Origin: Prostheceraeus crozeri
Lineage: Eukaryota; Platyhelminthes; Polycladida; Euryleptidae
DNA length: 64,000 bases
Assembly (NCBI GenBank): GCA_907163375.1
Contig: CAJQUW010002006.1
Coordinates: 1-64,000 of the forward strand
Direction: 5' to 3'
Each line of letters starts with the position of its first letter. Positions within the stretch are counted from its first letter, which is position 1. A program made the translations under genes and the position numbers. Shown piece after piece: positions 35,335 through 45,901 of this stretch. The notes below the pieces were generated by a model, which saw nothing but the letters and a program-made list of their open reading frames with translations, had not been told where the DNA came from and did no database searches.

Positions 35335-35925
35335 AAAGAGAGGTTCCTAAACATAACAATTTCGTGTTTTCAACGTGAATTGTCAAAGTATTCCAGTGAT
35401 TGTTGACTGTTGAAGAAGATTGTTTTGATAGGAAACAATAGAATCATTGATTCTCTCCTATTTGAAACACTTGAACGCTTTTTACTTGCTAAGTAAACTC
35501 AGGTCACGTTGAAATGTTTAAGAATTGGTTTTTGTTAAGAAGGGCTTTCAGTTAGTCTTTAATCATTCATTAACTCCAGCAAATACTTTGTTGATCAATC
35601 CTCATTGTAGAAATACAGTATTGATTGGCACAAGGTTCGAGAAGAGTGATGAGAATGTATTCAAAACATATTGAGGGAATGTGCCTTGACTATCGTGCAT
35701 AATAGAAAATAGGTTCGGAAGAAAGTCAAGTTTTGTATTGTTATATTTCAGTTATTTTAGTTGTTAGTTATTTGTTTTATTGTTATACAAAAGTTTGGTA
35801 CCTTTTGTTTAAGTTTGGTTGGTTTTTGTAAGATTGACATATAACAATAAATAGCTTGACTTTCTGTAAAATCTGTTTTCAACAACAATTGAGCCTTTTC
35901 AGGGAGTTGTCTTTGCAACATATGA
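35335..35925 (+). repeat. dispersed repeat family S, copy 1 (interrupted by a MITE)
   Basis: The stretch from TAACAATTTCGTGTTTTCAA through TTTACTTGCTAAGTAAACTC to GTTGATCAATCC matches 51390-51640 with small differences. A final word GGGAGTTGTCTTTGC reappears near 51677. Copy 1 carries extra sequence, including the MITE at 35720-35865. Class unknown; it could be a SINE-like or old DNA element. Confidence 0.7.
35720..35865. mobile_element. 146-bp MITE nested in repeat S
   Basis: Inverted ends AGAAAGTCAAG...TATTGTTATAT and ATATAACAATA...CTTGACTTTCT agree at about 24 of 27 positions. It is absent from the other S copy, so it is a later insertion or belongs to the region that is longer here. Confidence 0.65.
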
Positions 35926-36794
35926 TTGAACATGCTGCAGTTTTCAAAACCAACTTTCGCCTCGTAATGGTGTAAAATCCATCCCGGAAAAATGTCTAAC
36001 AGTGTGGCTGTGTAAAAGCCCTCACAGACCAGGTTCCCATCCTTTGTTTTCTACTCTGCTTTTATGATTGATGATATTTCAACCGCTCATGAGTACACAA
36101 AACCATACATCCTTGACATCATAGCATCGATGTATTATCAATGGAGCTACAACTCCCTATCTATGCCCTCGACAGATAGTTACAATGTCTATATCATTAA
36201 TTTTGACAATTATTCTGCATCTGATATTTCATTTTATTTGAATTATTAGTGCTATTATCAATCTCCTGGGGAAGTATTCTGTGTAAATTTCTAATCTGAC
36301 AATTTGTATTGTATTTCTTACTCGATGGCTTTGGATGTCATAGAAATGATTGAAATGAGTTTGAAATGCATTATTGCCCGGCATTGGAGGGTAAATAATT
36401 CACCAGATAGCCGTCAACTGTCGTCCGTCACTCCAGCTTGAGAATTCATTAATGAATTGGTGAATGGATATTTCAAATCATTTTTAGATAGAAATCTGAA
36501 TTTCAAATCTATTCACACTTGCAAACATTCATAGACTTTCAAACTTTTCATGAATTAAAATGCATTGAGAGAGCAAACTTTCATAGACTTCAATAAAAGT
36601 CATTGAAAGATTTCTTCATCTCTCCATTCCTGTAACTAACAGTGATCAAGAATTGCAATATTCGTAGACTTCTCAAGAGATACACACAATAGCATTATAT
36701 CATGAATTTTGCGGGCAGAAATATCAGACAGTCGTCGTCTACGTCTAATATTACTGCCCTAAAAGTCCATGATAATGCTACATTAACAGTAGGC

Positions 36795-36868
36795 CTACGG
36801 AAATTGTTCAAATAATATTGATTAATTCAATGCACAACCGTCAATTCTAAGGCACTTACTGTAACATA
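36795..36868 (+). repeat. 74-bp direct repeat, left copy, flanking the Crypton
   Basis: It starts CTACGGAAATTGTTCAAATA and ends TTACTGTAACATA. It differs from the right copy at 39277-39350 at only two positions that I could count. Confidence 0.85.
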
Positions 36869-37133
36869 ATACATACTTGGTGCGGTTATACCAGTTAATA
36901 AGTAGCAAATTTAAATTCGTAGGAGTATTATATATTTCTATAATTGCGGTTAATAAGTAGTTGAGATATCGAAGTACTCCTAGGAGCTCATGACTGATTT
37001 GAGTAAAGTCAGATATCAATGTTCGTGACCACTAAAAGCTATGAAATCGCAACCACGATAATGGAATAATTGAAAAATACTGAAAACTTTACAAAATTCA
37101 TATACTCGCAAAAATACGAAAGCACAGAAAACA

Positions 37134-37933
37134 CTATTTTGTGCTTTGATAAAAATGCACGATACAACCTGCATTGAAGTTGAACATGTTTGACGCTGTC
37201 GATATGAGTTCTTTTTTTGAATTGTTTGCACTGAGATTAAGTGATCCCGGCCTGTTGTCATTTTGAGCGCTGCTGTTGAAATCATGAATTTCACCCATTC
37301 TTTTATAAGGTTTCAGTCCATCACTTGATCTATGACCAGTTCTTCTCATTATTCCGTGGTCATCGCAGCAGGATTCGTACGGTCTGGTTGTGCATGTTGA
37401 CCTCCAGCTGTGGTTTGTTTTATGTCCTTCAACACCAGATGCTTTGCAAATTCGTTTCATAAAGCTTCTCAGGGTATTGTTCCCAATCGGTACCGCGCTG
37501 TACCAAAAAGTCGAATAGTTCTTCAGTGGTCTGAGGTAAAATACTTCAGTTGTCTTCGGTCGAACTGATAGATACTTTTCATAAAGTCTGACATGAGAGC
37601 ACTGAGGATTATTGTAGTAAAAGTTGTCAATGTGAACTACTTTTTTTTGGTTCGATTCTTCTCTGTTTAAGTCCGCCATTGTACGCTTTGCTACACTTTT
37701 CTGAATAGATAAGCGAAGAAGGATCATGCCTTATTTCTAATTGGCTCGTTGATAAGCAACGATGTTCTTGTCCACTGCGCATTGAGAAGTGTAGTCCATT
37801 TAGGTAGAAAAGTGTATCTTGGAGTTTCTGCGGATCAGTATCTCCAAAAGAATGAGTCCACAACTTTTCTTCATCTTCTACATTTTGCTTATCCCAGCAC
37901 CTTCTGCGGTTGACAGCTTCATCGATAGATCTA
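37134..37933 (-). pseudogene. Crypton tyrosine recombinase, catalytic C-terminal part
   Basis: This is the DUF3504/Crypton-type recombinase. The first frame (to 37627) has FYLNGLHFSMRSGQEHRCLS, with R of MRSGQEHR as catalytic Arg. The second frame has NPQCSHVRLYEKYLSVRP, TNHSWRSTCTTRP (HxxR), GIMRRTGHRSSDGL (GHRS) and the nucleophile Tyr in LKPYKR. The two frames meet in an A8 run near 37650, a likely slippage site. An acidic/basic C-terminal tail of about 60 residues follows. Cryptons integrate a circular DNA by single-strand exchange with a short target match. Domesticated relatives are known in animals (for example ZMYM and KCTD1 families). Confidence 0.75.
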
Positions 37934-38929
37934 CACTGTAAATCGCTCAATACGAATCACATACGAAGGATGCATACCAAGATATTTTTTTGGTATATTT
38001 CTGTATGATCTTGGTATATATTTGTATGCTTTTCGCATGTTATTTCAAGTGTGGTATGCTTTACATACTAAAGCCATACCAGCACAATGTTAAAAGAAAG
38101 CATCAATCATGTCCAAAGTATGTTGATTTAAGGACTTTTGTCAATAAAGATCACATTAATGTTACTACTGTTCTGTAAGTAGTTAGATAATGACATTCAA
38201 GAGTGATACCTTAAATGCCGAATTCGATTTTAATACATGTAAGTCCGAGGCATTTCATAAATTATCAATAAGTATTTGACCATCAACAATTATGTATCAT
38301 GTAATTTTGAAATAAAGCATATTATCAATCCGAAGTAAAAACACATTATAATTCATTAAATGCAAAAATAGTTATGTTTGAGATATATAAGTCAACATGG
38401 TTGCTGAAAAGTTATCGTTATATTGAAATGATGTTTATCAATTTAGTTCAAGGAAATGAGCTAATTATGAGTCTTGTGAATGCTATAAGACAAGTTGCAA
38501 AGATGACATGCGGCTTTAATTCCACAATAAATCTAATCTAGTTAAATACCACACTTTCACAAAGAAATATTCACGGCTGGTATTACTGGAAAAAAGTTAT
38601 TTGTAAGTAGTATGTAGTATAACATATTTTTTGCCATATGACATAAAGCTATTCATACGAAAGACATACGAAACACATACCAATTTGCATCGGGTCTCGT
38701 ATATAAAACATACCAAGAATTCGTATTTCAACGTAAAACAGCCAATCACAGTTAGCATAGTTCGTATCGTTTACATACCAATCACATACGAAAGTAAATG
38801 GCCATTCGTATGAAAAACATGCCAGATTTCTTTATATATACCAGAATCTCGTATCAAATGTTGGTTTCAAATTGTATTTAAACTTGGCATGTGTTTGTAT
38901 GTAATTTTCGTATCCAGCGATTTACAGTG
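37934..38929 (+). mobile_element. TA-flanked TIR element, copy B, inserted in the Crypton gene
   Basis: The ends CACTGTAAATCGCT and AGCGATTTACAGTG are perfect 14-bp inverted repeats flanked by TA on both sides. The interior holds many CATACGAA and CATACCA words on both strands near the ends (subterminal repeats) and no gene. Length 996 bp. This is the cleanest copy and serves as the reference for A and C. Confidence 0.85.
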
Positions 38930-39312
38930 TAATGACTCCTGCGTTCTGGTCAATGCTGCGTCCTTGAAGATGTTCACCGGACCGATGTAATATTTGATTG
39001 TCGCATTCAAACCCGCCACAATAGAAACCAAACTGTCACGCGGATATCTTGTGCCATCGCGTTTCCTTACTTCAAGTGCGAATTTACTGAACCAATAATC
39101 AAGAGCATCTGGCTCCTTGATCTCACTTATTTGCTTTTCTAATTCATTTGCGAAATGTTCTTGTGGCAGCAGTTTTGTTATGCGTTGGCTTTGCCACTCA
39201 GTGAATATGTTGACACTCCATTTATTTCTACGGACAGTCGCTAATGGTATGCTGTCTTTTTTCAATGTTTGAATTGCTACGGAAATTGTTCAAATAATAT
39301 TGATTAATTCCA
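38930..39312 (-). pseudogene. Crypton tyrosine recombinase, N-terminal part
   Basis: The words WSVNIFTEWQSQRI, PDALDYWFSKFALEVRKRDG and YPRDSLVSIVAGLNATIKYY are the N-terminal core-binding (SAM-like) domain of Crypton recombinases. The frame stays open upstream to within the right-hand direct repeat. It ends where copy B inserted. Catalytic residues lie in the other part beyond copy B. Confidence 0.75.
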
Positions 39313-39350
39313 TGCACAACCGTCAATTCTAAGGCATTTACTGTAACATA
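39277..39350 (+). repeat. 74-bp direct repeat, right copy, flanking the Crypton
   Basis: Same orientation as the copy at 36795. On the minus strand it lies directly upstream of the recombinase frame and includes its first open codons. Confidence 0.85.
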
Positions 39351-39422
39351 GTGCTTCTATCTATGGAGTTATCTACTTTCTCCATGGAATTGTATATGTG
39401 TATTACCGCACAGCTTTCAGAG

Positions 39423-39527
39423 TTTCCACTATAATTGAACGAACTGTCTATGTCATTTGAAACATGAGACGCGAAGCGTCGAGTGCTTTGAGCAACATAG
39501 ACAATGAGTTCAATTACAGGTGGAAGC
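39423..39527. repeat. foldback element with GACGCGAAGCGTC core
   Basis: The arms TTCCACTATAATTGAAC..CTGTCTATGT and ACATAGACAATGAGTTCAAT..GGTGGAA are imperfectly complementary. The central GACGCGAAGCGTC is itself a small hairpin, like the loop of the foldback at 26421. A second hairpin (GTTCTTGCATAGTGC / GTGCAAGAAC) follows at about 39570-39627. Confidence 0.6.
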
Positions 39528-40388
39528 ACGCCAGGCTATGCACAATTATATTTCCTACATGATATTGAGTTCTTGCATAGTGCGAGGAACTGCAATGATA
39601 TCTCAATGCAGTGTCTGTGCAAGAACCACTTTTTAAATGCAAAGAACTGCAAAATCATGATGGAAATTTCATTCATTCGCGTGCATAGATAGGACATTTT
39701 TCTTTCGATTATCAAGATTGATGTCACTTACTTCAAATGTTTGATGTTGCTTGAGATGGTGCAATAACCATTACTTTGTTGCGTGGTGTCGGTTGATAAT
39801 ATCACTATAACAAGAAAGGGGAACAAAAGCACAATTGTAGCCGTCGTCCACTCTCGTCCCCTTCCTGTGCCATTAATCGGTCGATATTTTATTCCACTTT
39901 TAGGAGTCTAAATATAGATGACCATGGGACAAATGTGTCCCCTAACTTGTCCCCTATCTTGTCTTCTCAGTTGTCCTGTAAGAAACATTGAGAAAAATAA
40001 GTTGATTTGTAAAATTTGCATTTGCAAATATCAAATAAGTCAGGATGACATGATAGTTTAAGTGCTGATCATCCCCTTAAGTGTTTAAAACAACGAAATA
40101 TCCTTCATAAATAATTTCACATTAAGTTGTTTAAAATTTGATGCTTACCTTTTTTCTAATGCGTTTTGACTTTGATTCTTCGCATAATGCTAAGCCCAGC
40201 AGTGAACACTATTCTGGATGCACTGATGATTGGTGTGTGCAACAGACAATTGATTATCCACGGAAAACGGAGGTAAATTTCCATCTCATTTGCAAATAGT
40301 TCTAGCGCATTATTCTAGCTTCATTATTATTGGTTTTTACTGTATTATTATGTGCGTACAAAAAGATAGATTGCTTATACTCAGGTTG
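39528..40388. other. no gene supported
   Basis: A short string of CTTGTCCCCTA-type words lies at about 39940-39975. Otherwise unique AT-rich sequence. Confidence 0.4.
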
Positions 40389-40520
40389 TTCCCAGTCAAC
40401 CCGCATACGTGCAATACACGTGTATTTTTGGTGTAAATGAAAATACACTACTTTTACACGTGTAGAAATACACCACTTTTACACGTGTAATACACGTGTT
40501 ATTGCTTATGACGTGTTGCA
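40389..40520. repeat. ACACGTGT-rich palindromic repeat, copy 1
   Basis: TACACGTGT and its self-complement occur repeatedly between CATACGTGCAATACACGTGT and AATACACGTGTTATTGC, with GTGTATTTTTGGTGTAAATG between. A similar element lies at 43825-43945. The CACGTG words would also fit E-box-binding proteins, but the arrangement looks like a MITE. Confidence 0.6.
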
Positions 40521-40549
40521 ACGGTTAATTTTAAAATTTCAATTTTATA

Positions 40550-40768
40550 CACTGTAAACCAGCACCTCCTAGAATCGAAGAAACCTCCATCCTAAAGCGC
40601 CACACACTAGAATTTTAGGAGGTTGCGTGAAATGGAATGTTGACATACTATAGAGAACAATAACCCTAGTGCGCTAGCCTCCTAAAACGCTTTGCTTTAG
40701 GATTTTTTTATTAGTTACGAATAGTGTCTTGCTTTAGTGTGTGATTTAGGAGGTGCTGGTTTAGAGTG
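40550..40768. mobile_element. MITE with CACTGTAAACCAGC ends, TA-flanked
   Basis: The left end CACTGTAAACCAGCACCTCC and the right end (complement) CACTCTAAACCAGCACCTCC are flanked by TA. Length 219 bp. The interior contains further CCTCCTAAA/TTTAGGAGG inverted words. No coding capacity. Confidence 0.85.
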
Positions 40769-42437
40769 TACTAATGCCAGGGTCCTTGAATCTCAAGTCA
40801 TAGTCAATTATTTTCTACTGCAGCTATACACTAAGTGGCAACAACAAGACATCCATATAAACGATTGTTACCACATGAAAATAATGCCAAAATTTCACTA
40901 TCACAACGATTTTGACTATTGATTTGTTGATTCTCTAAATTCACAGAATACATATCCAAGTAAATGACTATATGTTATTCATTTTTGGCGAAATTCTCAT
41001 AAGTAATTAAATTTATTGAATTTATCAACTGATCCGAACAGAGCTTCGTTGATGTGTTAATTAATGTTCTTTAAAAGCATGCAAAATATTTGGTAGGCCA
41101 AGAGATAATCCATAAAATTAAATAATATTTGCATTTTGTTCAAATGCTGGAGTCCGCTTTAATTCATATCATTTCGGTATAAGTCGCTGTGAAAATTTAG
41201 GCTGTAAAAATCCATTTAGAAAAAATCCTCTGCAATGGAGAATGCATGCTGTAATGTCAAGTTTTCATGTCTTGAAATTGAAAGTAAGTTGCTTTGTATT
41301 CACTCAGGCTTATTCATATTATTTGAGACATTATCAATCATCTGAACTCCACGATAACTGTTTTCCAATAGAAAAAAATTGTTTCAAAAGCATGCATCGA
41401 CTTCTATGGTTAACATGTGTTATTGAATTTTGTATATGGTTCTGTTCGATTTCTTCGTCATCTTAATTAGCTGCTGATCCTGCTGTCGATTTCTTTTATC
41501 ATGCCTGGAAGTCTATGATCTATATTGGTTGGAAACTTAGCTACACATGCAGGAACATAGCATTGTGAATTCAAATTTGAAAAGCTCCGATTCATTGCGA
41601 AATGTCTGGCTCAATGAAAATTGATCTAATGGAATAATTGAAGTCAAGATGAAGGCCATTTGATGATCAACTGGAACATTTGGAATATGGGACTTGCTCA
41701 CATTTTGTGACAAATTGGTATCATATTGTTTTACCTGTGATAAAGTCCGGTGAGCTTTACATTTTGTTTCTTAGAATGTGCGAGTATATATGCATGATGT
41801 AGAGTATTTTCTCCATGCGCATTAAAATATTAATTCTTTGATATTTTCTGCAGTAACAATCGAGTCTCACTTACATACATATATATTTCTGGCATACATA
41901 CATTCAGCTGTTAATCGCATTCCATGTCATATGTCTCACGATTAGCATGGCAAGGTCAGAACTTATGAATGAATATGATCTTTTAGGATTGAATGCCTTT
42001 TGTAGTGTACACTAGATTAATGATTTGATATTACAACTAATTTGAATGAGTTTACAATTCACAAAATGTATCAGAATCTTTTTCCTACTACAAGTTTATA
42101 TTTTATTGGTTTACAAGTTATATTTTGTAGATAGGATTGTTTGTAAATTCAAAATCACCAGGGACGGAGCTAATACATTAACTGATTTTCTGAAGCTGAT
42201 TATCAATGACGCATCAAGTGAAGAAATATTTTCACCCATTAAATGGCTACTTATCATTTTTGTTTTATAACTATTTGTTTAATCTATTATATTTCAAAAA
42301 CACCAAGTTCATGTTGTAAACTGCTTTGCTTTCAAAATCGTTTGATAGTCCTTTTGACTTCTTTGCAGAACCCAACCCCATTGTTCAAACAACTTGTGCA
42401 ACTGAATGTGATAAAGCCAGAGATCTTCAGTTAGCCT
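40769..42437. other. no gene supported
   Basis: Scattered short frames only. A CATACATA-type run lies at about 41870-41910. No matches to other parts of the window were noticed. Confidence 0.4.
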
Positions 42438-43200
42438 CCGGTCCTCCTGCCTAAGAGATCAAACGCTTTTTAACATGTTCATATCAGCCGGAAACTCAGT
42501 CGCCTCAGCTGATAGCCAGAAGGCAGGCCTATCTCCACGAATTGGCAGAAGCTATCATTGATTTTCCGGCTAGAATTTTAACGGAGACATCGGTTTCAGA
42601 TATTACTGCTGAGAACGCTAAGTTATTTAAATAAATTTCATTTCGAACCTTTCCTGAGACATATCAATAAAAACGAGTTTCAAGACCATAGGAAGAAGAC
42701 CTTTGACTAAGAATCAACCTCTCCATAAAATCAAAACATACCTTAATTGTCCTTAATTCGTTATCATTATTTAATTACTGACTTTTGCTGAAGACAATTC
42801 ATTCACACGTAGCTATCCTATTGCATCATTCTCTGATTTAGATGGGAGATGATTTAGAAGAGACTTGGAAAAATGTATCTAATTATGAAATTTCTAAAAT
42901 ACGAATTGATCTAGAGATGGATTGTACAGCATCTAATAAACAAAACATCAAATTAATATTGAAATACTTCACACGGTGCAACTTGGAAAATTGCACTAAT
43001 GAAACGCTAGGATCAACTGAAGTTTGGATCCGTAATTTGGGAATTATATCTAACACTGATGATGGATTATATCAACCAAATGATAAGCTTTTTCATTCTT
43101 ATTGTGCATTACAAATTATTGGTTTGATTGATTTCTTTTTTAGTCATTCTATATTTCTGCAGTTTCCTTGTGTAAGTGATGCATCAGATTTCAAAAAGTG
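42438..43200 (+). CDS. possible exons of an unidentified gene
   Basis: Two plus-strand frames look protein-like. The first (about 42454-42633) reads RFLTCSYQPETQSPQLIARR, AYLHELAEAIIDFP and TSVSDITAENAKLFK, then TAA. The second (42842-43201, acceptor-like CTCTGATTTAG just before) reads ISKIRIDLEMDCTASNKQNI, then LKYFTRCNLENCTNETLG, with a GTAAGT donor at about 43171. They could be exons of a host gene or an old element. No family was recognised and their connection is unproven. Confidence 0.25.
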
Positions 43201-44930
43201 AGAATCTGATGAATCCAATCGTTGCTTTACATTGAATTAAATTTTGAGAAATGTACCGATTTCATGCAGAGCTTTTGTCACAATCTTTAATGATAAAAAT
43301 GTCTTTCTCACGTAAATGACAGATATTTACAACTTTATTTTCAATTTATTTCCAGGATTTCTTGCCACCTGGATGAATTTTCATAGCATTCATTTCCTCA
43401 GCTCCTGATTGGAAATTTGGATTTATGAACTGTGGAATAAAGCCACTTATGAAGTTGTCAGACGTCATTGAAGTGGATGAGAGGGTTTTGACTAGATATG
43501 GAATATTTGTGAATTCTTGTGAATTACAGTTTCTAATGTGATAGTCTTTTACTACAAAAAAATAGTGCATCTACTTATTTGGTGTCTTTTAAACTTTCAT
43601 GTTGTGGGCTATAGATTTCACATTTGACCGACCATTTATTGCGGTTTGTGTATGTTATGCATGCTTAGAGCAAATAGTCAAGAAACGTCTAACTGTTGGT
43701 AATAGCTAGGAGGTGATATGATGCAAATATGAATTCTGAACAAATTTCTAAGCAATCTGGAAGTTGGATATGTTCGAAACAATAAAAGGATGAGACGCCA
43801 AAATAAACTAGCATTACATTTTAAGTCGTGTAAAAAGAGTGTAATTTTGGTGTATTATATAAACACAAAACACGTGTATTACACGTGTCCGATGCGTGCA
43901 TTGCGTAAGTCCAATACACGTGCATTACACGTTTACTGGTTGTATGTAACATTCATTATGATTGGCAAATTAATGAATTGCTAGAATGGTTATCTAAATT
44001 GATGTTAATGGATTAATCTGTAAATTTTGCGAAATTTGCCATTTTTGCATCAGCGTTCAATACTTTTAAAGTACATTCCTATCAGCTGTTGAAGTTGTCT
44101 TTCAAAATCGCGATAATCTTTATTCAGTGTATTGAAACCAAAGTAGAGTCAAATGCAATTCGATTCAGCCTTGAAAATAGGAATACTTTTACTGCTGAAA
44201 TGTGCTGTCCGTGCTAGTGTGTGCTAGCATCAGATAAAATATAAACAGAACGCCATTATGTCTACATATGGCTTCAAGGCGGATTCGAAAACTAAACTTT
44301 ATTTCAATGCGTCGTTGATCGGCGGTTCGGAGGCAGTATGAAACAAACTCCCTGCATCAGGGGTATGAATAGACAATCTTTCATTCACTTGACTATAAAG
44401 CAGCCTGACCGTGATTGGCATACAGCTCACTGCAAAGTTCATTGTTATCATTCCAAGCGACCTTGCTTCATACTGTCATTAATTAACTTCCCTCAATAGC
44501 ATTGATTTTGACGCAGACAGAGAACAAGATCATGTATCATATTATAATCAGACTCCGAACAACTAGCACCACTTTTGCCAATGTCCTGCAAGTGTTTTGT
44601 AGACGGCTGATTCACCGACACCGGGAGAGAGAAAGCAGTTATTAATTCGCTTCCTCGTGACAAAACATTGCGACAAAAATGGCTTTTGCTTTTGATGTTG
44701 ATTGAAGAAGATCGTCGATGTCACCGATTCTATTAGCGGCCAATATAAAGCTAGCATTTTCTTGTTGGTGACGGCCTTACATGTTTGATAATCCAAACTT
44801 TCAAGTGAAATTAAGCAATGTCAGATGAAGTTCAACGTCAGCTGTGGAAGATTGAAGGCAGAAAATAATAGAATAGAGATCTGTAACACCAAGATTTTCA
44901 GTTCTGGTGAGTTAATGAGTTAATGAAATT
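43201..44930. other. mostly featureless; contains one ACACGTG repeat
   Basis: Apart from the repeat at 43825-43945, nothing is supported. A minus-strand frame at 44563-44796 (LIESVTSTIFFNQHQKQKPF) is not recognisable. Confidence 0.4.
43825..43945. repeat. ACACGTGT-rich palindromic repeat, copy 2
   Basis: Words GTGTAATTTTGGTGTATTAT, CACGTGTATTACACGTGT and ATACACGTGCATTACACG parallel copy 1 at 40389. The two copies are about 3.4 kb apart in opposite relative order of their parts, so they could be separate insertions or the arms of one larger element. Confidence 0.55.
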
Positions 44931-45420
44931 TCAAGTTTTTAATTCAATTTTCATCGGCATGACTTTAAGATTCATTAAGTTCATGTTTCATTTCTAGAAT
45001 CTGAATCGTGATGTTGATCTATTTACATATTGTAGAGTGAATTGAAATGATTGTCCTTGATTATGTTGTTTTGCTGTGCCAGTGGCAGGTAGCCTGTGAT
45101 ATGATCACGCTTAAGAAAATTCACGTGAGATACATCATGAAAGCAATAGCAGGTCATCGAGTTGCTAATTTAACAAACATTGCCTATTCAAGGCTGTCAT
45201 TGCACGGACGATCTGCAAAATAATATCATTTCCTTCTGTATCACTGTCATGATCAGTCAATTCCGTGGTAATTTCTGCATAACTGCAAAAATGTGCATAT
45301 CTCATATTTAGAAACAATTCCGACTGTATCTCCCATAAGTTCATTTGATAAAATCGAAAGTGTATACACATTAGGGATTTAATAAATGCGGAGTTACCAC
45401 TCTACCTAATATACTTACTC
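44930..45420 (-). repeat. dispersed repeat family R, copy 4 (reversed, most complete)
   Basis: The reverse complement contains both the part seen at the window start (TTCTTAAGCGTGATCATATC, CAGATTCTAGAAATGAAACA) and the part seen at 3100 (GCATTTATTAAATCCC, TTTATCAAATGAACTT). This shows that these pieces belong to one family. Non-coding. Confidence 0.65.
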
Positions 45421-45901
45421 CATGCTGTCCACCTTTACAATTACAAGGTTAATATTTGAGTGTCACCCTTTGGGCAAAGCATGGCGTGTGATACTCCGAT
45501 AGTGTCGGGACTGAAGTGGAATCCAAGCCCGAAGTGAGCCTGTGAATCTCAGTTAGTAGTTTAACACGATGCGCTATAAAATGCAGGCAGGCCTATAGAC
45601 TCAAACAATGCATGCATAAACTCAACGTTCGAGGTGGGGCTCGATCTCTTTTCGGCAATTTTGTCTGCAAATGGCCATTTACTTTGTGATAGGTAGGCCT
45701 TTGCAACTTGTTCTACACAAGCAACCGCGCAGCCATCATGTGCCTAATTTACTGCAGGCCTGTCTCTCCAGAGCAACGGCGGTTTCGAATGCGGTCTTCT
45801 TAAGAGTCTTCCTTTTCTCGCACAGTGCAGTGAGTTCGCTGCATAATGTGAGGTCATGAAAAGGTATATGAAAAAGACAAGTATATTCCGACGCTGAATT
45901 A

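Larger units (their letters stand above)
36795..39350 (-). mobile_element. Crypton (tyrosine-recombinase DNA transposon) between direct repeats
   Basis: The minus-strand recombinase gene (37134-39265) lies between two 74-bp direct repeats of about 97% identity. The gene is interrupted by a 1-kb TIR element (37934-38929) and has a further frame change. Cryptons normally lack long terminal repeats, so the boundaries are tentative: the direct repeats may be true element ends, or a duplication that happened around it. Confidence 0.7.

Noticed and set aside
36795-39350. Reading the 74-bp direct repeats as LTRs of a retroelement
   Set aside because: The gene between them is a tyrosine recombinase of Crypton type with no reverse transcriptase, and the repeats are far too short for typical LTRs.
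44563-44796. Minus-strand frame of 77 codons
   Set aside because: No recognised motif. It could be chance in AT-rich DNA.
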